Position numbers and translations under genes: made by a program | Part shown: in pieces, positions 56,112 through 64,000 of the stretch | Layout: each line of letters opens with the position of its first letter | How positions within the stretch are numbered: the stretch's first letter is position 1 | Notes under the pieces: generated by a model | What the model saw: only the letters and a program-made list of their open reading frames with translations | Databases searched by the model: none | Told to the model about the DNA's origin: nothing | Assembly: GCA_009767595.1 (NCBI GenBank) | Contig: VSDK01012799.1 | Location: forward strand, 97,054 to 161,053 | Length of the DNA stretch: 64,000 nt | Origin: Symbiodinium kawagutii | Taxonomy: Eukaryota; Sar; Dinophyceae; Suessiales; Symbiodiniaceae | Direction: 5' to 3'

Positions 56112-56625
56112 GTGGTAAGGGGAGACAAATGAGAGACAAAGGGGAAACAAAGGGGGGACAAAGGCGAAACAAAGGGGAGACAAAGGGCAGGCAAATGCGT
56201 GACAAAGGGAGACAAGCATGAGCAGCGTCAGAGCAACGGCAAACAAAGCGCGGATCCAGAGCCACAAGGGAGACAAAGGAAAGACAAAGGGGAAACAAAG
56301 GAGAGACAAAGGGGAGACAAAGGGGAGCAGACGGAGGAAAAAAGGGAGACAAAGGAGAGACAAAGGAGAGACAAAGGGGAGACAAAGGGAGACAAGCACC
56401 AGAGCAGCGGCAAAAAAAAGCGCCGATTCGGGACCCTACCATGGGGACGTAAGAAACCCTTATAGCTTGTCAGCTATCTGGGGAACAAAGCGGAGACAAA
56501 GGAGAGACAAAGGGGAAACAAAGGGGAGACAAAAGGGAGACTAAGGGGAGACAAAAGGGAAGACAAAGGGGAGACAAAGGAGAGACAAGGGGAGACAAAG
56601 GCGAGACAAAGGGAGACAAGCATGA
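56112..56625. repeat. GGGGAGACAAA tandem array with higher-order unit
   Basis: 10-11-bp units in three blocks. A complex segment (GACAAGCA-GCGGC ... CTTATAGCTTGTCAGCTATC) recurs about 230 bp apart (56,391 and 56,615). Confidence 0.95.
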
Positions 56626-56734
56626 GCAGCGGCAGAGCAGCGGCAAAAAAAGGCGCCGATTCGAGGCCCTACCATAGAGAAGTAAGAACCCCTTATAGCT
56701 TGTCAGCTATCTGGGGAAAAACAAAAACAACGAC

Positions 56735-56836
56735 AACAAACAACAAACAACAAACAACAAACAACAAACAACAAACAACAAACAACAAACAACAAACAAC
56801 AAACAACAAACAACAAACAAACAACAAACAACAAAC
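56735..56836. repeat. (CAACAAA)n 7-bp array
   Basis: About 14 perfect units with one shortened unit. Confidence 0.96.
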
Positions 56837-57311
56837 GAGTAGCGATAAACACCCAATAAATTATGATGACACCAAACCTTGCTCGGTTATACCGGGGGCT
56901 GATGGTCAAGCTCATCTGGAGCTACCATCCATGGTGGCTGCTATGGATCGCGCATGAACACCAGGGTCACCGGGGTCACCGTTAATCCTTAGTTCATCTT
57001 TTCGAATCATTGACCAAGGCACTAGTAAACCATCAACTCACCATTCATCAACCATTAACTAGCCACTACCACTTGTCTAACCATCCCCAACTGTCAATCA
57101 CTATCTAACCATCAATTGACCATGACCAGAAAAAGATTCCCAGCTATATATGTTTGGTCACTGCCTTGAGGCTGCCCGGCTTTCCTGGGGCTCGGAGCCT
57201 GAGGTCCTCCGGAACTTCTTCCTGTGAGCTGGTCGTGGCTGGCGTCACACATGTGTCGTGGGGTCATGGGGAGCCTTTGATATGCGGAGGGTCTGGGGAT
57301 CTCCTTAAAAA

Positions 57312-57415
57312 TGGCTATGGGTCAACATCAACCATCCAAAATGGCTTATAATCACCAAGCAAAGCATAGGGAAAACAATGGCTAATGATAGGTACGGGGT
57401 TTTGACCCACAGCCA
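57312..57415. mobile_element. family B element, reverse orientation
   Basis: TGGCTATGGGTCAACATCAA to GGGGTTTTGACCCACAGCCA. Confidence 0.78.
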
Positions 57416-57716
57416 AATTGCGTTGCCAAGGTAAATTGAATCATGTGAATATTCAGGTGATTCAACGGAATATTGCCGCGGCTAGGCGAGCAGTGTCGGC
57501 CCGAGGCCCATTCCGATCTCTGATAGTCTTCATCAAAACGAATCTGGCCAACATTTAAGTGCCACAAAGCCTGAATACTATCATGCTTTATGTCCATCTG
57601 GCAGGCTTGTGGACGGTCATCGCACTATGAACCGCCATGACTGACCCCTTCTCCACTTCTGACTCACCAGCAGTGACGGGCCAAGTGAGGTGAGTTGTTC
57701 CAAGTTCTACCTATGT

Positions 57717-57812
57717 GGATCTCAAAAGGCAGGACCCCTCAAATCACCCATTGATCATCTAAACCAAACTACATCTTTGGGGATGATTTGGGGACCCCAG
57801 ACATGTGAGAAG
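57717..57812. mobile_element. family A element, decayed
   Basis: GGATCTCAAAAGGCAGGACC to GGGGACCCCAGACATGTGAG keeps the family layout (AAATCA ... GATGATTTGGGG) with worn ends. Confidence 0.45.
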
Positions 57813-58811
57813 CAACTTTGCAGAAACAAGTGGCGCAAGTTTTTGGGAAAACAGTGGCCAATGCGAGATCTGTAAAAGTGAACCACCCTGACGATGGCCA
57901 GTGCTCGGGACCAGTCAGCAACAATAACAAACAATATGTTAGAGTCAACTGCTAATAAGGCCATCAGCAAAATCTTGCCATATCTGGATTGACCATGACA
58001 TACGGCCAGTTATGGATCTCCCATTACTGGCTATTCTTGCTACTCAACTTGATCACCGTCCCCTATGCTGATGACCATCTCTCATGCTATGATCGTAAAG
58101 AACTGCCATGGCTTTGATCATAGTGCATATATGATCAGCATTCACTAAGCGCCATTAACTAGCATTACTCAACCAGGATGGGCCAAAGCAATTCGTGACC
58201 CGCGAGGCCCTTCCAAGGCACCTCCTTCGCTGCCCTCGGGACGATCGAACGGAGGTGCCTGTTGCGAAAATGCGCTGTTGCGATGACCAGCACGGGTTGA
58301 TGGGGTGCCCGTGGGTTGATGACTTCATGATGCTTCACCTTGGTTCAGCTCACCTTGGTTCAGCTATGCCAATTCGTTTCAACTCGTTGGCTTGCATAGG
58401 ATTGATATTGATAAACCACTTGGTATATGGTATATTCAATTTGTATATTAGGATTAATGTTGATAAACCACTGATTAGTCACTATTGATCAACCACCGGT
58501 TGGTTCATGGCTTCACTCATGGTGGTTAATTCATCCTGGCAGCTACCATTGGTTAATGGGTTGATGGGTGTTGACCGGATATTATAATGGGTTGCTTTGG
58601 ATCCATTGACCAGCTATGTGGGTAAAAATCAGTGGTATTTATAGTTACATAAACGATGATTAATCATGGTTTATCAATCACATCCAGTTTCAGAATATAC
58701 TAATGCAAATTGGGCAGCCTCTGCTGATTTTCTTTTCCTGTGCCCCTTATCCCTTTTCGTTTTGTTACTACTGATATCTCTGGACAACCACGCGCCAAAT
58801 GCCAGAATTAA

Positions 58812-58863
58812 CAACCACAACAACCACAACAACCACAACAACAACAACAACAACAACAACAAT

Positions 58864-58955
<92 letters not shown>

Positions 58956-58966
58956 CCACAACCACA
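58812..58966. repeat. (CAA)n array with CCACAA edges
   Basis: About 45 CAA units, edges AACCACAA. Confidence 0.97.
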
Positions 58967-59127
58967 AAAAACTCAAGCCGTTGGTGATGGCTATCAGTGT
59001 TGGTGGCGCTTTCACCACGGCCATTCCTCGATCTCCGGCACCGCTACCTTGTATGCCGGTCTGCCGGACCTGGCCCAGCCGGTACACAGGGTGACCCGAA
59101 AGTCATTGATGCATGGGAGGTGGAGAA

Positions 59128-59200
59128 TATCTGCGTTGGTTGGTTACGTTGGTTGGTTACGTTGGTTGGTTATGTTACTTATGTTGGTTGGCTGGTTGTA
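59128..59200. repeat. GTTGGTTGGTTAC tandem repeat
   Basis: Four to five units, decaying to GTTGGCTGG. Confidence 0.88.
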
Positions 59201-59219
59201 GATGGTTATGGTATGAATT

Positions 59220-60180
59220 AGTGTGTATTAGTTGATTGCTGATGGTTTCTTTTTTTAAACAGACACAGAGTATGTATTAATCAGGTAAGACCCAGGTGTA
59301 AATTGGTTCATAAGCCATGTAAGTATGTAGATAGTTGGATCCATCATAAGTGAAAAGTACTGCAATGATGTTGACCAACTCAACTATCCGTTGGGCCCCC
59401 AAATTGCAGCCTACAAAGTGAGCAATTTCTGGACAACCAAACATCGAACGGATTCTTATGAACTAATTTGATTGAACCATGCTTGTCACCAACTGAAAAT
59501 CAAAGAGATCATCAGCACCAAGTGCAACTCTAAGAAACAGAGACTCTATGGTGATACACATTCGAGACACTCCACCAAAAGTCAATTAGATGATGCGTGT
59601 GAAAGAACAAACTTCAAATCCGTACCGTAGATCTCCGAAGAATCTTAGAGAATTCTCTGCTTACTACAAAATGTAAAAGGGAATCATGGATTTCTACAGC
59701 ATCTATGCTACTGTTTGACTGTAATTGGTTGGCTAATTAACAAACATTTAATGCTAATTACTGCCAATTTGATGCCAAGTCATTTCTGCTTTGATGCTAA
59801 GTCACTACTGCTAATTCAACAGAATCATGGACTGTAAAAATCATTCTCTGATTACTGCAGCATTTATGCCAATGGACCATGGGCTGAGTCAGCACAGCCA
59901 GCCTCCTGTAGAAGAGTTGCTGTTGGTGGCAAACATGGGGCCCACGCATCCGCAAAATAATTTATCACAAGTGATTTAACCACAATGGTTCGTGTTTCCA
60001 ACATTTTTCACATTTTTGGCCAAGTTCAAGCCCACAAATGATTTCACCATGTTTCAACATGTTCTAGAAGGGAAATCGCAAATAATGACTGGTACGTACC
60101 AATTCTTCACGCCCGCAAACGTATGTGATGCCTTGCCTCTAGAACTATCAACACGGCATTTAGAATGACCTGTGGAGTCG
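59220..60180. other. no gene seen
   Basis: AT-rich; small TGATGCTAAGTCA-like direct repeats at 59,745-59,815. Confidence 0.45.
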
Positions 60181-60189
60181 TGGCTTCAA

Positions 60190-60564
60190 CTACCATCCGC
60201 TCTTTGTGGCATGCCAGGCATGCCAGGCATCAAGACGTATACTTACCGGCTGAAGATGCGCTGATATAGTATGGAAATTGCTGCTTCTACATCTAATACA
60301 TCTATATCTTTTGGATGGGATAGACTCAGTATTGATACAGCGTACAGCTGATTCTACATCTGAGAGGACCGTCTTTGGATGGGTTCCCAGCAACAAAAAG
60401 CAGGCTGCTAAAGACACATGAAGAGTTTGGGGCACCCAGTACCTATGCTCACCAGTCCAAAAGATTTCCTGCCATGGAGAAACACTGAGTTGAGATGAGT
60501 TGAGATATTTGCCAAGTATATCAATAATGGACAGCTCCATGTTCGTGGTGTTTTTGATAGTCAT
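60190..60564 (-). CDS. open frame of 124 codons, hypothetical
   Basis: Contains MELSIIDILGKYLNSSQLSV, a hydrophobic run TLHVSLAACFLLLG, then HPKTVLSDVESAVRCI and a basic Cys-rich stretch. A GT donor (GTGAGC) lies inside after FWTG, so it may be two exons or chance. Confidence 0.3.
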   Translation of the reverse strand: MTIKNTTNMELSIIDILGKYLNSSQLSVSPWQEIFWTGEHRYWVPQTLHVSLAACFLLLGTHPKTVLSDVESAVRCINTESIPSKRYRCIRCRSSNFHTISAHLQPVSIRLDAWHAWHATKSGW

Positions 60565-60587
60565 CTACCTTCATCACCAAGCGCTAT

Positions 60588-61099
60588 TCAAAATGTATAG
60601 ACAGACCACGGACACCCAGTTGAGGTGCCTGTCTTCGGCTTCTCCTTAGAGCTCGGCTCAAACAACAAGGGGGAGTCTGAGGGGCAGCATTGAGTCGTCC
60701 TCGCCACCACAATGATTGGTTTCAACTCCCGGAATGTGAAATTTCTGGACTCAAAGGGGAGTAACTGACACCTCCCCCCCGCGACAAAGGGTACCCTCTC
60801 GCAACCATACAACCCCTCAGGCTTGAATCTGGGTTTATGGTCAACAAACCCCAAATGAAATCATGATTTGTTTCAGCTTCATTGAACATTCCTGCATGGC
60901 AAACTGGGGGTAGCTTGCATGCTGGGAAATATACAAACAGCCATGATGAAATCAAACATGCGACAAATATGTGCATCATATAAGTGTAACCGTGGTTAAG
61001 ATGCCTTGGTAAATCTACTTGCACTGCGGATGGCCGCATTAACTCTCCTTTGGCTGGAATTCCAACATTGATCAAATAGGGTATGGCTTCATGCAGCAT
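60588..61099 (-). CDS. possible two-exon small gene
   Basis: Exon 61019-61099 starts at ATG (MLHEAIPYLINVGIPAKGEL, MRPSAVQ) and ends CAA|GTAGAT, phase 0. Exon 60588-60764 after GGTGTCAG is phase 0 and reads LLPFESRNFTFRELKPIIVV, then ARTTQCCPSDSPLLFEPSSK, ending WSVYTF and stop. Together 85 codons. An alternative is a single 125-codon frame at 60722-61099 that carries a hydrophobic run (MMHIFVACLISSWLFVYFP). No family is recognised. Confidence 0.32.
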
Positions 61100-61516
61100 C
61101 GGCGAATGTCAAGAATGGCGAGTAGGAGTTGAAAATTATAACGGTTGACATTGGAGAATCATGGTTGATGATGGTTACTATATTGGTCGAGAGTCGTTGA
61201 TTCTGATTAACAACAGATCATCATCAATAATTAACCGTTCATGAATCATAAATACCATCCAGCATGGCTAATCACGGTTCGTGATACGCTTCATGATTAT
61301 TGATTGTATGATTGATGATCACCTCCTACTCATCCTCGTGGTAAAGTATCAAGCAATAGTTGACGTATCAATTGTTACTCAAAAATGATACTGATGATAG
61401 TATAGTATAGTTCTACCTAAAGTCATCTTAATATAGTCTCTACCATCACCGATAGTAATTACTTATCATCACTGATGAAAGTGTCATCCCTATAGTCTAC
61501 AGATAGTCATCCCTAT

Positions 61517-61597
61517 CTGGTTGGTGATTTGAACTCAACTAACCATTTGTCAATCATTGCTAGTGAAAATAAAAATGTTGAACAACGTCAACCAGCT
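61517..61597. mobile_element. family C element
   Basis: TGGTTGGTGATTTGAACTCA to TTGAACAACGTCAACCAG. Confidence 0.55.
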
Positions 61598-61690
61598 ATA
61601 GTCCCTAAGTCATCTCTATAGTCATCCCTAAGGTAATCCATATAGTCATCCCTATAGTCCCTATGGTGCCAACACTGTAATGAACCTCTA
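61590..61690. repeat. ATAGTCATCCCT tandem repeat
   Basis: Degenerate ATAGTCATCCCTA units. The flanks 61,130-62,100 are AT-rich with no coding signal. Confidence 0.75.
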
Positions 61691-62204
61691 GTCATCCCGG
61701 CAGTTGATGCTTTCGCTGTGCCATAACTGAGGAGCGAGCTGGGTGCAGGCGGCGCAAACCAGTCACCCTGAGATGGCTTTCGTGGCAGGTGGGTGACTGA
61801 CGAGAGTTAATGATCATAACATGGTGATACTGTCTATTCACAAGTTTACCAACTTTAATGACTCACCTACTCAAGTTAGAAATAGTTGGTGAATAGCGGG
61901 ACTTGTGAATAGATGATAGTGATGGTCTATGATCATCAAGAATAAATGATTCTGATAGTGATCACTATGGATAGCGAGACTTAATATGCTTCATGATCAT
62001 AGTGATGGTTATGAATAAACCTTGAGGAGGCAATGATCGTAGTGATGGTTATGCTTCATGATAGGTCAGAATCATAATATCATATTGTGGTTATATGATT
62101 CAAAAGTAATTACAGTTCACAAGATGGCTGTATAGGATGCCGATGTTTTGCATGCGTATACCGATTGCAATAGTTTACAATATGATACTTGCATTGTATT
62201 GCAG

Positions 62205-62422
62205 CCAGACAGGGTGTGCTGCCTGGAAAAGTGCGTTTTCACTGCGCACCCGTGTTTTATGCGTTTCGGAATGTCGGCCAAGTGGCCTAATGGATGACAA
62301 ATATTTATGTCGTCTTCACTATCATCATCCAAAACCCTACACCCCCAAATCCTGGCCGGCCAATGAACCCACGCAACCGTTCCCTGTTTCGATCCTGTTG
62401 GTGTTGCTGTTTGTTATCATCG
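62205..62422 (+). CDS. exon ending in a membrane helix
   Basis: After GTATTGCAG, 72 codons are open: QTGCAAWKSAFSLRTRVLCV, then SECRPSGLMDDKYLCRLHYH, a Pro-rich spacer (KPYTPKSWPANEPTQPFP) and a hydrophobic helix VSILLVLLFVII. The donor is ATCG|GTACGT. 1 in, 1 out. Five Cys before the helix suggest an extracytosolic segment. Family unknown. Confidence 0.45.
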
Positions 62423-62697
62423 GTACGTCCTCATGTGATCAACTATTGTGCCATATGGACGGTATCTATCTCCCGGCAACATAAGTATGTCCTCATCAGC
62501 CAAATTAAGTCCAAGTCAGTTATGATATTGGCTGCAGAACTATATTACATTGATAGGTGTAGCCACTGTCCAACCCATTTGATAATACCTATTTGCTATG
62601 AACCAAGAATTCAATTATCAAAAGATATTTTGGTATGGCTGGTGGGTACAGCTATAGTCCAATCCACCATACCCACCAACCAACAAACCCTTGTAGC

Positions 62698-62796
62698 GGG
62701 GTTTCAACCCCTATGAAAAACAATTGTCAACCACCCATTTGAAAGTGTAGCTACATTTGGGCAAATAGAACAAGTCGATCAAACCACCAACTAGCA
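62698..62796. mobile_element. family C element
   Basis: GGGGTTTCAACCCCTATGAA to GATCAAACCACCAACTAG. Confidence 0.6.
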
Positions 62797-63363
62797 GTTG
62801 TTAGACCATGATTGTTGGTTATTATGATCCCCTGTTATTCACCAATATTAAATTCAAACCACCAACCACCAACCAACAAGCCAACCATCACCCATCGTGC
62901 GGCGCCTGGTTGTTCGGTGTGGCTGCCGGTGGCGCCGGTGGCGGAGCTTTTTTTTCTGGTTTCACCTAGGCAGTGGAGATGTTCCAAGGTGGGAGATGTT
63001 CGTTGCTCCTTGCGGGATCTGTTAGGAATGACACTGGTTGCTTGAATGATGGGGAACCTTAAGGTTGCTTAATCATCATACTTAGTTACAAGCCACTATA
63101 TATATATAGAAAAATATATTTAAAAATGTAAATATGTAAGTAGACATATAAACATACTATGCTAGCTTGTTAGCATCTGTTGATATCTGTTGTTGCTAAA
63201 TGCTGCTTACAGTTGGCACGGAGATCGGTTTTCAGATATCTGTGTTCCTTTTTCATGGTTGATATCTAAGCATCAGCAAACGGCAGTAACCGACCGGTGC
63301 GATCAATAATGGGTGACAACTGTCCATATTCGAAAGGTTGATACAGAAGGGGTCAAACATGGT

Positions 63364-63480
63364 AGAGTAGATAATGTTCAATATGACACCTTGAGTTTCA
63401 AATCTGCCCATAGACATGCTGATGGACTGGATGGTGCAGAAATGACGGAATAATGGAAGTTCACTGAACTTGGGTCGCAC
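63364..63480 (-). CDS. possible exon, unknown
   Basis: Reads RPKFSELPLFRHFCTIQSIS, then MSMGRFETQ, to a GT at CAAG|GTGTCA. The frame stays open beyond (VILNIIYSTMFDPFCINLSN). Looks coding. Partner exons not found. Confidence 0.35.
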
Positions 63481-63803
63481 ACCCCCGACTAGATAGACTG
63501 GTCGGTTTCCAGTGGCCGAACAAGTGTAAACTTATCATTTCAGAGAGGAAACGCACATGCATAGAGTACCTTTAGCCGAATGGTTGTGGTGGAAAGCTAC
63601 GAGAAGCGTGGTTTCATTGGCCACTTGCCCGTAGAAGTTATGCAATAGATGTCATCCCTGTCTGTGGAATAGCAGGTTGATGTTCACGGCTCATAGCTTA
63701 CATCAACTCCTCACAAATAGCAGGGAAGATGATCCACCAACCTGTAATAATCACCACCATTTGCTGATAACCCACGTTTTTTATGGCTCAGACCTGGGTG
63801 TAT

Positions 63804-63960
63804 ATATACATATATATCTATCTATATATCTATATATCTATATATCCATATATCTATAAATCTATAAATATATAAATATATATATATATATATTTATTTG
63901 TTACACATATTAAAATATATGATTATATAACATATATCTATATAAAAATATAGATATATA
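63804..63960. repeat. TATATCTATATATC-rich AT tract
   Basis: (TATC)n and (TA)n mixed. Similar tracts lie at 6,230-6,315, 15,400-15,560 and 26,835-26,890. Confidence 0.9.
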
Positions 63961-64000
63961 CATAGCACATTTCATTCAAGAAAACCCAGCTCCGACAGGC

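Noticed and set aside
55729..56544. Frames of 100-237 codons at 55.7-56.5 kb
   Set aside because: Poly-Gly/Val/Asn/Thr and Leu/Ser/Phe repeats from triplet and GGGGAGACAAA arrays.
1..64000. tRNA, rRNA and retroelement polymerase genes
   Set aside because: Looked for cloverleaf-like segments and reverse-transcriptase motifs by eye and saw none; small RNAs could still be missed without a covariance search.

Overview
The window looks like a nuclear contig from a eukaryote with large, repeat-filled introns, most probably a dinoflagellate. The evidence is: tiny exons separated by kilobase introns; a voltage-gated channel whose introns use GC as well as GT donors, as reported for Symbiodiniaceae; TTTAGGG-type repeats; many short inverted-repeat elements; and abundant triplet and minisatellite repeats. 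No prokaryotic operon, rRNA, tRNA, CRISPR array or recognisable viral or retroelement gene was found. The organism call is inference, and another alga or alveolate is possible.

Most long open frames are not genes. I looked instead for short coding-like patches bounded by AG and GT/GC and asked whether neighbouring patches join in phase. On the minus strand this gave two well-supported split genes and several weaker ones. (1) About 0.3-12.8 kb holds one six-helix voltage-gated cation channel domain (S1 to S6 with a pore loop) in at least eleven exons; ten consecutive intron phases agree and four introns appear to be GC-AG. It probably continues past the left edge, and N-terminal exons may lie at 13.7-15.7 kb. 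(2) About 47.8-53.0 kb holds a nine-exon, roughly 365-codon membrane protein of unknown family whose eight intron phases all agree. Its second intron carries a 45-bp minisatellite, and another intron starts at the edge of an inverted-repeat element. Weaker chains lie at 36.3-37.7 kb (four exons), 23.7-26.4 kb, 20.3-20.7 kb and 60.6-61.1 kb. Isolated candidate exons lie at 34.5, 35.1, 39.6 and 63.4 kb (minus) and 62.2 kb (plus).

The rest is repeat landscape. Six or seven families of 60-320 bp elements recur. Family A (GTGGTTTCTC ... GAGAAACCAC) often has visible 5-8 bp target duplications. Family B begins TGGCTRTGGGTCAA, C TGGTTGGTGGTTT, and D TGGGTGCCAAAATA. E is a TTAATCC palindrome, and F contains a GATACCCCTGGC core. 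An apparently identical 2239-bp tandem duplication occupies 26,974-31,451 and a 146-bp one lies at 24.0-24.3 kb. A 302-base N gap lies at 33,600-33,901. Large simple repeats lie at 7.9, 33.9, 44.2-44.6, 46.6-46.9, 55.7-56.8 and 58.8 kb.
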